Source: Methylomonas sp. AM2-LC (lineage in GTDB: Bacteria > Pseudomonadota > Gammaproteobacteria > Methylococcales > Methylomonadaceae). Taken from it: a stretch of 64,000 nucleotides of DNA. Shown here piece by piece: positions 26,454 to 35,163 of this stretch. The first letter of the stretch is position 1, and every line of letters begins with the position of its first letter. The notes under the pieces are model-generated. The model saw only the letters and a list, made by a program, of their open reading frames with translations, did no database searches and was not told the origin of the DNA. The DNA lies in the NCBI RefSeq assembly GCF_039904985.1, contig NZ_CP157005.1, forward strand, positions 2,666,001-2,730,000. Direction: 5' to 3'. The position numbers were made by a program, and so were the translations under genes.

Positions 26454-27689
26454 TTATGCGCTTTTGCTGATATCAATGTCATAGCACAAAATGATGATAG
26501 AGCCATGCATTATAGACGCTGTCGACAAGGTAATACACAGACGTCCATTGGCAATCGACAAATAGGGTCGTGTGATATGTACTTTGTTATACTCTTGCAA
26601 CGCACGTTGCAAATAGGGACGGCGTATCCAATTTGCCTTGTTTCCATTCGACATAGGCTTAAAATGGTAATACGCAGGCTCGTCAATTTTGTTAATTAAA
26701 TAGCTTTCCCCAATCTGTATACCATTTTCATCTAACAAGTAATAACGATCAGCCCCAGGTAAATTTAATACAATACTAATTGAATGTAACCAATCATCCA
26801 GGTTGGTAGATACTTGCAGTTTTACGAGTGCCGACTGCATGGCCTCAATATAGCTAAGGTAGGGGTTAATTTTAATTCTTTTGCTAAAATTTGCCTTATA
26901 AGTAGTAAACAGATTTTCTACAATGGGTTTAATATTAGTATTAGAATCCAGTGTGAAGGCTGGGCGGCTAAAATAATAGCCTTGAACAAGATCAATATTT
27001 GCCTCCATAGCAATCATGGATTCTTGCTCATTTTCTATGCCTTCCATCAATACAAGACTGCCAGCCTCATGCATAGTGGCTACAATATTAGGCAGCATGC
27101 GTCTTGCCATATTATTAATGCAGGCATGTCTAATAATATGCTGATCCAGCTTAACAATTTGTGGCTTAATTCGCCATATTCTTTGGAAATTACTATGACC
27201 CGCTCCAAAATCGTCAATAGCAATTAAACATCCCATTTCATGGTAAAAATCAGCACATCTAAACAGTTGTTTTTCATCTAAAGATGGACTTTCTAAAATT
27301 TCAATGACAATTCTTTCGGGCTTTATTTGCATTAATTCTAGCAATTGAGCAAAGAATTGGCCTTGCTTTCTACCATTAACCACTACATCGGGATTTACAT
27401 TCAAAAATAACCAGTTGATATCATCATCACAATTTCTAAAAGTGTTGATATGTAAGGCTCTACATAAGCGATCAAGATAAATAATGTCAGAATTGCTTTC
27501 AGCTATTTTAAATATATCAATGGGCGAAATACTGTCACCCATTGCAGAGAAGCCGCGAATTAATCCTTCATAGCCTACAATGCGTTGATGCGATAAGCTT
27601 ATGATGGGTTGAAATGCACTGCGTAATGCAATACTACTATAAGAGTGTATTTCATCGTTAAGTGTGTTTAGAATTTTTTCTAACATCAT
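26454..27689 (-). CDS. EAL-domain c-di-GMP phosphodiesterase with C-terminal sensor-like domain
   Basis: About 411 residues. The N-terminal ~245 residues are an EAL domain: the signature motif is E-G-L-I-R, followed by the catalytic set N in LFLNVNPDV, E in IVIEILE, DD in IAIDDFGAGHSNF, K in IVKLDQ, E in VLMEGIENE and Q in VQGYYFSRP, so it is probably active. The C-terminal ~120 residues (YYLLDENGIQIGESY, NWIRRPYLQRAL, TRPYLSIANGRLCITL) resemble the PAS/Cache-like sensor found after EAL in YkuI-type proteins. An ATG at 27689 is preferred over a TTG at 27698. It faces the diguanylate cyclase gene tail to tail. Confidence 0.88.
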   Translation of the reverse strand: MMLEKILNTLNDEIHSYSSIALRSAFQPIISLSHQRIVGYEGLIRGFSAMGDSISPIDIFKIAESNSDIIYLDRLCRALHINTFRNCDDDINWLFLNVNPDVVVNGRKQGQFFAQLLELMQIKPERIVIEILESPSLDEKQLFRCADFYHEMGCLIAIDDFGAGHSNFQRIWRIKPQIVKLDQHIIRHACINNMARRMLPNIVATMHEAGSLVLMEGIENEQESMIAMEANIDLVQGYYFSRPAFTLDSNTNIKPIVENLFTTYKANFSKRIKINPYLSYIEAMQSALVKLQVSTNLDDWLHSISIVLNLPGADRYYLLDENGIQIGESYLINKIDEPAYYHFKPMSNGNKANWIRRPYLQRALQEYNKVHITRPYLSIANGRLCITLSTASIMHGSIIILCYDIDISKSA

Positions 27690-28189
27690 TATGCTCAATC
27701 AATAATTGTTAAACAGTAAATCTAAAAGGGAAATAACTCTTTTATTCACTGCATTTTCTAATTGAAACGCCAATTGTGTTGATTGGGTGCTGCGCAAGTT
27801 GTTATCTTCCGCAATCATACTGATTTATTAGTATCAGCAACAACTTGACATATTTCTTTTGCAACGATCCTATTACCGTCGAAACTATGTTTTGTACTAA
27901 GAGGTAGTGCTTCCATTATAGTAAATATATTGTTTGTAATTGGTAATTAATGTTTCATATTACAGCCAAACAAGAATTTAGAGATATTAAGCAAGAAATA
28001 GACCATAATTTCAAATTAGCGTAAAAGCTAATAAATTGAAACTTGGAAATGTTATGTATTGATCCATAATGGTGCAAATGCATCATTAAACGGTCAATTA
28101 TGGTGCGATTAGTGCGCTTAGATTATTTCTAATATACCATGAGTTAAAAAGTGGTTATTAAAGTAATAAACCTATTCTATCTCATGTCC
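27690..28189. other. Non-coding gap between EAL gene and beta-lactamase
   Basis: About 500 AT-rich bases with no supportable gene. It should contain the promoter of the EAL gene and the 3' end of the beta-lactamase transcript. An imperfect palindrome (AATGGTGCAAATGCATCATT, near 28068-28087) is the only operator-like sequence seen. Confidence 0.45.
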
Positions 28190-28996
28190 TTACAGTGTCT
28201 GAAGTATTGTTGGCAATAATAGCATCATTTCCTTTTTTGCCGTCATGCCAGCGGAAACAGGGGGGTGTTCATTATCTTGTATAAGATTATGCACAAAAAT
28301 GATCACTTTAGCATCTTTGATGGCCCAGCCTATAAACCAACCAAGATTAACCGCGTTTGTACTGTTTTCCGGTAATGATGGAAAGCGTCCTGACCCGGTT
28401 TTACCATGAATTTCCCAACCATTGTCAAGCGTGGTGATTAAAGTAAGTTGTTCAGTCTGTTCATAAGCCGTATCTGATACCTTTAATTGTCGAGTAACCA
28501 GTTTTTTAAGAAACGACAGTTGCTCCAAGGGGGATATTTTTAAAGAAGAACTCAACCAAGCATGGGTAAGTCCATTATTTTTGCCTGCATCACCGCTTAA
28601 ATCCTGATTACCGTATTGAAATTGGTTAACATAATACGTAAATTGCTTTTGCCCCAACCATTGAGTCAGCTGTTGCGAGTACCAAACCACCGAGTTTGCC
28701 ATCCATAAACTTGGTGTGGTGGTTTGTTTCCAGCTTTCTATTTCTGCTGCGTAACTGGCTAGGTAGGGCAGGGCCGGTGTATCTTTGTTGATTAAATATC
28801 CCGAATCAAAACCGATTAAACTTAAAACCAATTTAAAAGTGGAGGCGGGCGTTACCTGCTCATCACACTGACCTTCTTGTATAATCGACGTATTGTTTAA
28901 TGGATCTGAAACCAATGTACACAAGGTCTTTGCCTCTACGGTATGTAGGGTTAAGCACAGTATCAATGTAAATGAAGTGGTAAAAAGGGTTTTCAT
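28190..28996 (-). CDS. Class D (OXA-type) beta-lactamase
   Basis: A 268-residue serine beta-lactamase with a signal peptide (residues 1-22, ending VEA). The class D motifs are all present: S52-T-F-K55 (the lysine is the carbamylated base in this class), S102-V-V, Y128-G-N130, a conserved W147 (HAWLSSSLKIS) and K199-T-G201. It should be periplasmic and hydrolyse penicillins; carbapenem activity cannot be judged. It stands alone, without an integron, insertion sequence or regulator next to it, and looks like an intrinsic chromosomal gene. It is divergent from the histidine kinase gene. Confidence 0.9.
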   Translation of the reverse strand: MKTLFTTSFTLILCLTLHTVEAKTLCTLVSDPLNNTSIIQEGQCDEQVTPASTFKLVLSLIGFDSGYLINKDTPALPYLASYAAEIESWKQTTTPSLWMANSVVWYSQQLTQWLGQKQFTYYVNQFQYGNQDLSGDAGKNNGLTHAWLSSSLKISPLEQLSFLKKLVTRQLKVSDTAYEQTEQLTLITTLDNGWEIHGKTGSGRFPSLPENSTNAVNLGWFIGWAIKDAKVIIFVHNLIQDNEHPPVSAGMTAKKEMMLLLPTILQTL

Positions 28997-29120
28997 GATC
29001 GTGTTTTTTTAATTAGAACTTATATTTTACCAGTATTACCGTCATTTAGTTGAAGCGCCGTAATTTCGGTAAACCAAGTATATAATCTATGTTTGGTGTT
29101 GAGTGTGCGAAAATACAGGT

Positions 29121-29810
29121 ATGAAGCATAAAATAGAAAATATTGATCCACTGACAGACACTGTGCGTAAACAGCAACAGCTAGTGGATACTATCTCTTT
29201 ATGGCATTCGTTGTTAGAGCGTGAATCGGGCGTTATTGCCAAAGAATTACACAATGATCTTGCTCAAGTAGTATTAGCCTTACGTTTGGATATTTCCTTA
29301 TTTATACTGCAAAATCAGGCAGACCCGCATTTAGTAGCAAGAGCCAATTCCATGTTGGCAAAAGCCGATCAATGTAATCAATCCATTTCCACTCTAGTTA
29401 ATGTATTACGCAGCCCTGATTTTTCGCAAGGATTGGTACAGCCTTTGGCTAATTTATGTCAGGAATTTAGACGCCGTCACAAAATACCGTGCGAATTACT
29501 GATTAATGGCGACTGTCACGGTATTGATACTTTCAAGACCTCTATGTTATACAGAGTGATATCCGAAGCACTTAATAATGCCGTGCAACTGTCCGCAGCG
29601 ACTCGTATTAAAATAACAATTGATAACAACGAATCTCGCTATCTATGTATTGATATCAGCAATGATGGTCAAGCTTATGATGTAAATTCTAATAATTTGG
29701 GTATATTACTCATGCGTGAGTATGCGCTTGCAATGGGGGCGCATCTAGAGCTATTTAGTAAACCATTAGAGGGAACGCAAATTATTATAACTGTGCCATT
29801 AGATGCATAA
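29121..29810 (+). CDS. Orphan NarL/DegS-type histidine kinase core
   Basis: About 229 residues with no sensor or membrane segment. The dimerisation domain is HisKA_3-like, with the phosphoacceptor histidine in VIAKELHNDLAQVVLALRLDI. The ATPase domain has the N-box region ISEALNNAVQLS, a G1-like DISNDGQAYD and a NLGILLMREYALAMGAHLEL segment, which matches the G-(L/I)-x-x-M-R-E-R-A pattern of this class. No response regulator adjoins it, so its partner is elsewhere. I prefer the ATG at 29121; an in-frame GTG at 29103 adds six residues. It is soluble and could take its signal from another protein. Confidence 0.75.
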   Translation: MKHKIENIDPLTDTVRKQQQLVDTISLWHSLLERESGVIAKELHNDLAQVVLALRLDISLFILQNQADPHLVARANSMLAKADQCNQSISTLVNVLRSPDFSQGLVQPLANLCQEFRRRHKIPCELLINGDCHGIDTFKTSMLYRVISEALNNAVQLSAATRIKITIDNNESRYLCIDISNDGQAYDVNSNNLGILLMREYALAMGAHLELFSKPLEGTQIIITVPLDA

Positions 29811-30032
29811 ATTTGGCATTGTAAGGCCAAGCAAGGCGCATTTGTTGCTGTTGATGTGCCTACTTACACCCGCATAACCCATAAATTTTCTAATTATCAC
29901 GTCATTTATCACTGAAATTTGATGCAAGTGTGATGAATTCGTGATCTGAATCTCTGCACAATAGTCCTACCGTTACTAGCCATTAATAGGACATTGCAAC
30001 GGAATTTCTAACACTAACAGACTAGGATTTTT

Positions 30033-31130
30033 ATGCACAAGTATTTTAAACTCGCTACTTTAACACTTTGTCTGACACCTTTAATGGCACCTGTTTGCCA
30101 AGCCGATGAAGACGATATACAGGGTGATACACTCTACACGCTATCGAATGCCAGTCAAAATGCGGTATATGCCTTACACATTGATAACTGGGGGAATACT
30201 ACTTCAGTTAAACATTTTGCTACGGGTGGTAAAGGTACTACCACAGGTTTGGGTAATCAGGGGGCTTTGGCATTAAGCCACGACCATCGGTTTTTGTTTG
30301 CAGTGAATGCCGGCAGCAATGAAGTGTCGGTATTTAAAATCAACGAAAATGGATTGGTTTTGCTGGATCATGTTAAAGAATCAGGGGTTACACCAATTAG
30401 TATTACCGTTAGCCATGATAAGGTCTACGTGGTAAACAGTGGTGACAATTCTATTTTTGGTTATCAATTTGATCGTTCTAAAGGTAAGTTACATCCTTTG
30501 GCAAAATCTTATCTTAGCTTGGGGAGTATGGGTGCGGGTGCAGCGCAAATCAGCTTTAATAAAGACGGTGATACTTTGGTTGTTACCGAAAAAGCCAACA
30601 GTAAAATAACCAGTATCTTACTCGATGACGATGGTATTCCAGCAACTACGTATACCATTAATTCTGCTGGAAACACACCGTTCGGTTTTGCGTTTGGTCA
30701 TCACGATAGCTTCTTTGTCTCAGAAGCAGAGGGCGGTGCAGCCAATGCCGCAACGGTATCCGCTTATAAACTACAGGAAAATGGCGAAATTAAATTGTTG
30801 GATAAAGCCGTAGCGGTTGGTAAAACTGCGGCATGCTGGCTGGCCACTACGCCTAACGGCCGTATGGCATTTACTGCCGATACACCCGCTAGCAGTCTAT
30901 CCTCGTTTGCCATTGATCATGCGGGTAATTTAACATTATTAATGTCACAAGCTGTTATAGCAAACACACCCACGGATCTAGTTGTTAGTCATGATGGTAA
31001 TATTTTGTATAGCTTGAACAATGGTGATCACAGTATCGGCGTGTATGGCATTGAATGGAATGGTGGCTTAAAAAGTATAAGCAGCATTTCCGGTATTCCT
31101 GCAGGAGCCACTGGCTTGGTGCTTAGATAA
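30033..31130 (+). CDS. Secreted seven-bladed beta-propeller (lactonase/YVTN-like) protein
   Basis: A 365-residue protein with a signal peptide (residues 1-24, ending CQA-DE). The mature part shows repeated propeller strands such as ALSHDHRFLFAVNAGSNEVSVFKI, VYVVNSGDNSIFGYQF and LVVSHDGNILYSLNNGDHSIGVY, which match the lactonase / YVTN family propellers. The active-site residues of true 6-phosphogluconolactonase cannot be confirmed, and an exported protein is unlikely to have that role. It is probably a periplasmic or surface binding protein. It stands alone. Confidence 0.7.
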   Translation: MHKYFKLATLTLCLTPLMAPVCQADEDDIQGDTLYTLSNASQNAVYALHIDNWGNTTSVKHFATGGKGTTTGLGNQGALALSHDHRFLFAVNAGSNEVSVFKINENGLVLLDHVKESGVTPISITVSHDKVYVVNSGDNSIFGYQFDRSKGKLHPLAKSYLSLGSMGAGAAQISFNKDGDTLVVTEKANSKITSILLDDDGIPATTYTINSAGNTPFGFAFGHHDSFFVSEAEGGAANAATVSAYKLQENGEIKLLDKAVAVGKTAACWLATTPNGRMAFTADTPASSLSSFAIDHAGNLTLLMSQAVIANTPTDLVVSHDGNILYSLNNGDHSIGVYGIEWNGGLKSISSISGIPAGATGLVLR

Positions 31131-31581
31131 GTAATCGTTAGGCTATATAATTGTTAGGATTAAGTATTTCATAAACTACTCCTCTTGCTGGAAGGGGGAG
31201 GGGTGGTTATGCTGGTTATGCTGGTTAGTCATGTAATGAAAATGCTTACAACTGCTTCCGCAGTACAAATACGCGCCGATTGATGGTACCGATTAGCTTG
31301 GTTATCAGTGTAATTAGTTGGGATGTGCCAACCAACGAGCGGCGCAAGACTGACAAGTTAATCTATCAGTATGACCGAATACCGTAAACTTTGCGTCCCA
31401 TGTGCAACATAATTCCGCCTAAAGTTGATGTCATTAAACTCGAATTATGCACCGCCCGTTGGTTGGCACATCCTACGCCCTTAAGTGAAATGTACCTTAG
31501 TTTTCTCCAATTTGACACAGCCTCAACTCCTAAAGTATAAGTAACGAATGCTAATTCGGTAATTCTCCGTCTTTAGGATCA
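31131..31581. other. Non-coding gap with palindromic repeat
   Basis: No gene is seen in these 451 bases. It holds a short run of three ATGCTGGTT-like units near 31208-31230 and the large inverted repeat at 31321-31473. The final part carries the ribosome site (TAGGAT) of the phospholipase D gene. Confidence 0.55.
31321..31473. repeat. 25-bp inverted repeat enclosing about 100 bases
   Basis: The left arm 31321-31345 (GGATGTGCCAACCAACGAGC...) and right arm 31449-31473 (...CGTTGGTTGGCACATCC) are complementary at 23 of 25 positions. The 103 bases between hold no ORF. It looks like a miniature inverted-repeat element or a long hairpin. Its GGATGTGC end resembles the ends of the 35046 repeat. Confidence 0.65.
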
Positions 31582-33216
31582 ATGGAAACAAGTTATTTCT
31601 CTATTAAGTGTAGAACGGGAATAGTAGCCCTATTTCGAATTTTGTTGGTTATAGCAATGTCTGCGATTTTTTGCAGTTGCGCAACGCTGCCATCGTATTC
31701 CGAAATCTCTAAAAAGCGATCTTATGCCTTGCCCCATCCCGAACAAACCAGGCTCGGCCAACGATTTGAACTAGCAGAGCGCAATCATCCTGGTGAGTCT
31801 GGCTTTCGTCTTATTCAGGCAGGTGCTGATGGTTTTTTGATGCGCATGCAAATGATCGCCGCTGCCGAACATAGCCTAGACCTACAATACTTTATTTTTC
31901 ACGGTGACAAAACCGGTAAATTATTGACCGAAGCTGTGCTAAAAGCCGCCGATCGCGGGGTACGCGTCAGAGTACTCGTCGATGACGGAGAAACGGAGCC
32001 TGGCGATGAGCAAATTGCAGCCTTATCTGCACATCCCGCCATCGAGATTCGAATTTTTAATCCCTTTGCTTATCGCGGTCATTTCAAGTTATTTAAATCG
32101 ATGGAGTTCCTATTCAATGCGACCAGGCTGGATTATAGGATGCATAACAAATTGCTGGTGGTTGATAACGCTATCGCCTTAGTAGGCGGACGCAATATAG
32201 GTGATCAATATTTTCAAATTGATCCCGAATCCCAATTCGCTGATGACGATGTCTTTGCTGCAGGTGCCATCGTCCAAAAGTTGTCTGCGACTTTCGATGA
32301 ATTTTGGAATTGCGATCTGTCTATCCCGGCGGAACTACTCTCCTACGAACTGCCCACTGTTTCCGAATTAAATCAACAACGCCAGCTTTTGAACGAAGAG
32401 CACCTAGAGTTAAAGGCAGAAGGTTTAGCGTTTGTAAAACGAGTGACCAGCGGAAAACCGTTTCAAGACATTGTCGAAGGGCGCTTACCGATAGTATGGG
32501 CGCAAGCGCAACTGATTTACGATAGTCCCGACAAAAAACAGGTAGACAACGGTATTTTGTCGGGCAGGTTAATCCATCCGGCAATCATGAACGCCGCACG
32601 TACTGTGCAATCTGAATTATTGATGGTAACACCCTACTTGATACCGGATGAAGAAGGCATACAGTTATTCAAAAATCTTCGCACACATCATGCAAAGATC
32701 CTTATTCTCACTAATTCGCTGCAATCGGCTGATATGTCAGTGGCTCAATCCGGCTATATGCATTATCGTATCCCCTTATTGGAGGATGGCGTACAGCTTT
32801 ACGAAATACGCTCACAATTGGGCAATAGCAAGGGAAGCGGTCAAAGCCCCTCTTTATCGAAATTTGGACATTATGGTCTGCACGCAAAACTCTATGTATT
32901 CGACCGCAAACGGCTATTCATAGGCTCAATGAACTTTGATCAACGCTCTAAACATCTGAACACTGAAATTGGTTTAATCATTGATAGTCCCACATTGGCT
33001 CAACAGGTTGCCGAGCGTTTCCAGTCCATGGTGCAGCCAGCAAACGCCTATCGGCTGGCAATACAGCCAAATCCGGAGGGTGGGGAACCCAGTCTGGTGT
33101 GGCATACCCAGGAGAAGGGCAAAGCCATCGTGTACGACACAGAGCCCGCGCGTAGCGATTGGCAAAGTTTAAAAGTTAATGTGTTGTCCTTATTGCCGGT
33201 GGATGATGAACTTTGA
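31582..33216 (+). CDS. Phospholipase D-family (cardiolipin synthase-like) lipoprotein
   Basis: A 544-residue protein with a lipoprotein-type signal (IFCSC, lipobox cysteine near residue 33). It has two HKD motifs: H188-x-K190-x4-D195 (MHNKLLVVDNAIALVGGRN) and H434-x-K436-x4-D441 (LHAKLYVFDRKRLFIGSMNFD), the paired active sites of the PLD superfamily. The layout matches the YmdC/ClsC-like group that makes or remodels cardiolipin. Lipidation suggests an envelope location facing the periplasm, unlike ordinary cytoplasmic-side synthases. It stands alone. Confidence 0.85.
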   Translation: METSYFSIKCRTGIVALFRILLVIAMSAIFCSCATLPSYSEISKKRSYALPHPEQTRLGQRFELAERNHPGESGFRLIQAGADGFLMRMQMIAAAEHSLDLQYFIFHGDKTGKLLTEAVLKAADRGVRVRVLVDDGETEPGDEQIAALSAHPAIEIRIFNPFAYRGHFKLFKSMEFLFNATRLDYRMHNKLLVVDNAIALVGGRNIGDQYFQIDPESQFADDDVFAAGAIVQKLSATFDEFWNCDLSIPAELLSYELPTVSELNQQRQLLNEEHLELKAEGLAFVKRVTSGKPFQDIVEGRLPIVWAQAQLIYDSPDKKQVDNGILSGRLIHPAIMNAARTVQSELLMVTPYLIPDEEGIQLFKNLRTHHAKILILTNSLQSADMSVAQSGYMHYRIPLLEDGVQLYEIRSQLGNSKGSGQSPSLSKFGHYGLHAKLYVFDRKRLFIGSMNFDQRSKHLNTEIGLIIDSPTLAQQVAERFQSMVQPANAYRLAIQPNPEGGEPSLVWHTQEKGKAIVYDTEPARSDWQSLKVNVLSLLPVDDEL

Positions 33217-33611
33217 AACCTGTTTCAACTGTTGGATTTAGCGAACTAGGTGGTACATCGTTACTGCTTGGAGTGCATGCAAAGCGGGTGGAGGCAGTTA
33301 GGCAACCTTTTTAATTTTTTGATTGTTCGCTGCTGGAAAGTGAGGCTGCCAGTTTTGAAACGCCTGTTACCGTTTGCGTTTGATAATACGTGTCCGCTTT
33401 TGCAAGCGTAATTATATCTTTGAATATTAAAGAAAATTCGCTTAAGTCAGTGCCATTCGGAATTGACCCCGTTATTTAATCACGATAGATGCGCATCACT
33501 TCGTACATCTATAGTGCTTCTGCTAAACCAAATCAAATACAATATCTTATTACAATTTTTCATTGATTTAACTTTAAAAAAGTACCTTAGCAGTTTATGG
33601 GTATAGAGTTT
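33217..33611. other. Non-coding gap downstream of the PLD gene
   Basis: No gene is seen. A short palindromic repeat lies at 33479-33517. The sequence becomes AT-rich toward the signal-peptidase-like gene that ends at 33612 on the minus strand. Confidence 0.5.
33479..33517. repeat. Dispersed palindromic repeat with GATGCGCATCACTTCG core
   Basis: ATAGATG (33485-33491) pairs with CATCTAT (33506-33512), and the core GATGCGCATCACTTCG is shared exactly with the repeat at 35046-35096. Related partial copies are at 41082 and 53630. Confidence 0.6.
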
Positions 33612-34439
33612 TTAATTGACAATCTTGCCTGTTCGCTCATTTATAAATCCTGTAGTTGGATCAATCGAAAACCAAATATATTCTACGCTTCCAAGTATGT
33701 TTTCTTCAGGAACAAACCCCCAAAACCGACTGTCATTACTTTTGTCTCTATTGTCACCCATTACAAAATAGGAATGATCAGGTATATAATATTCACCTGG
33801 ATTTTGAAGTGATAAACTTTGATTGCAGTTAGGATCTAAATAGGCTTCATCCAGTTCTTCATTATTTATAAAAACTTTTCCATTTGCAATCTTAATTACT
33901 TCATTTGGCAAGCCGATAGCTCTCATAACATATTTCGTTTCTGGATTTTTTGGGTAGCGAAAAACAATTAACGCTCCTCTTTCTGGTTTTCTTACTTTAT
34001 ACTTCCATGTATTAGAAACAATTAAATCGCCTGGTATCAAAGTGTTTAGCATTGATTTTGATACAACCCGAAATGAATCATACCCAAATATTTTATCTCG
34101 ATTACTTATTAGTTCATTTCCTAATATAGTTGAAAGCATAACGTATCCAACATAGATATACCATTTGTTATAGCTTTTAAGCTTAGTCTCACCTGAGCGA
34201 TAAGCCATAACACATACAACGACTGTTGATGTTATCTGTATTGCTATGATAACTATCAATATAAAGCTATATCCCCATGGATAAAAAATAAATTTAGACC
34301 AAGTAAATACTCCAATCGAAAACAATATCAACAATGGTAATCCAAGTGCAAAGTTTAATTTTCCTATATATAGATACCCTAAGCCTGGGCATATAAGATT
34401 GAAAAGTCCCGCAACTAGTGTATTTCGCTTTTTTAACAT
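33612..34439 (-). CDS. Signal peptidase I homologue, catalytic lysine replaced by methionine
   Basis: A 275-residue S26-type protein. Three or four membrane helices occupy the first ~110 residues. Box B has the nucleophile serine in VVSKSMLNTLIPGD (S129). Box D reads Y-V-M-R-A-I-G-L-P-N-E, where family members normally have Y-(I/V)-K-R, so the general-base lysine is M172 here. Box E is present (YFVMGDNRDKSNDSRFWGFV). The fold is therefore intact, but normal Ser/Lys catalysis is doubtful unless another residue helps. The gene is AT-rich and next to a broken toxin-antitoxin module, which suggests transfer. It is unlikely to be the main signal peptidase. Confidence 0.75.
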   Translation of the reverse strand: MLKKRNTLVAGLFNLICPGLGYLYIGKLNFALGLPLLILFSIGVFTWSKFIFYPWGYSFILIVIIAIQITSTVVVCVMAYRSGETKLKSYNKWYIYVGYVMLSTILGNELISNRDKIFGYDSFRVVSKSMLNTLIPGDLIVSNTWKYKVRKPERGALIVFRYPKNPETKYVMRAIGLPNEVIKIANGKVFINNEELDEAYLDPNCNQSLSLQNPGEYYIPDHSYFVMGDNRDKSNDSRFWGFVPEENILGSVEYIWFSIDPTTGFINERTGKIVN

Positions 34440-34497
34440 TGATATATTAATGGTGGGTTAAATAACAATCTAATTATTAATTTGCGTGTATAACGGG

Positions 34498-34686
34498 TCA
34501 GGTTACTTTTAAAAATAGAATAAACCAAGCTGCCTCGCTAATGATGATAAGACTCATAAAAACGGCCAGCTGAGTGCGCTTATCCTCAAGATAATCGGCT
34601 TTATCTAAACCATCAACGAAGCTGAAAGCAGCTTTAGCCGTCTGTTGCATGTGAACAATATAGTCAGGCAGCCGATTATTGATCAA
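34498..34686 (-). pseudogene. Truncated HEPN (DUF86) toxin of a HEPN/MNT pair
   Basis: The 62-residue product (NNRLPDYIVHMQQTAKAAFS, then DKRTQLAVFMSLIIISEAA) matches the N-terminal half of DUF86 HEPN proteins, which are usually about 115 residues. It stops where the family continues toward the R-x4-6-H RNase motif, and no frame downstream restores that part. The likely start is a TTG overlapping the stop of the nucleotidyltransferase gene. It is probably a dead toxin whose 3' end was lost by deletion or insertion. Confidence 0.65.
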
Positions 34687-34973
34687 ATGGGTTGCGCCTC
34701 TGCCAACACTTGCTCACGAAATTTCGGTGACAAATCACCAGGAGTCAACACATCAACATGAATGCCAAGTAATGACTCTAGTTCAATTTGTAGACCACCT
34801 AGATCAAATAGTGTCGTTCCAGGTAATGCATCAACCAGCAGATCAAGGTCGCTGCCGTCTAAATCAGTGCCATGTAGTACCGAACCAAAAATGCGTGGGT
34901 TAGTTGAGTGACAACTACTTACCAGTTCGCGGATAGCATTTCGCTTTAGGTCTAGAGCATATGAGGGGCGCAT
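34683..34973 (-). CDS. MNT-type nucleotidyltransferase (antitoxin of HEPN/MNT module)
   Basis: A 96-residue minimal nucleotidyltransferase. The active-site motif is G-S-V-L-H-G-T-D-L-D-G-S-D-L-D-L-L-V-D, with the paired aspartates. In type VII HEPN/MNT systems this protein AMPylates and neutralises the HEPN toxin. It overlaps the toxin gene by 4 bases, as expected for the module. It appears intact although its toxin is truncated. Confidence 0.8.
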   Translation of the reverse strand: MRPSYALDLKRNAIRELVSSCHSTNPRIFGSVLHGTDLDGSDLDLLVDALPGTTLFDLGGLQIELESLLGIHVDVLTPGDLSPKFREQVLAEAQPI

Positions 34974-35045
34974 TAGTACATTTCCTTAGCTAAACTTGTA
35001 CTAATAATAAGTAATCGAGTAAAACATTACAATAACAGTTTTAGT

Positions 35046-35096
35046 GTAGGATGTTCCGAAGTCACGATGCGCATCACTTCGTTCAGCACATCCTAC
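35046..35096. repeat. Large palindromic repeat upstream region of ssb block
   Basis: A three-part palindrome: GTAGGATGT (35046) pairs with ACATCCTAC (to 35096), inner CGAAGT (35057) pairs with ACTTCG (to 35081), and the centre GATGCGCATC is itself palindromic. It lies downstream of ssb in the minus-strand sense, between ssb and the MNT gene. It is the fullest copy of the GATGCGCATC repeat family. Confidence 0.75.
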
Positions 35097-35163
35097 AGTG
35101 CCTTGAATATTAACAGTAATAAAATATGCTGAACAGTTTTAAACTATTATTTATTTATACGAA

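Noticed and set aside
28060..28100. NtrC-type operator near the beta-lactamase
   Set aside because: The GGTGCA-containing palindrome is imperfect and no nitrogen-regulated gene or sigma-54 promoter adjoins it.
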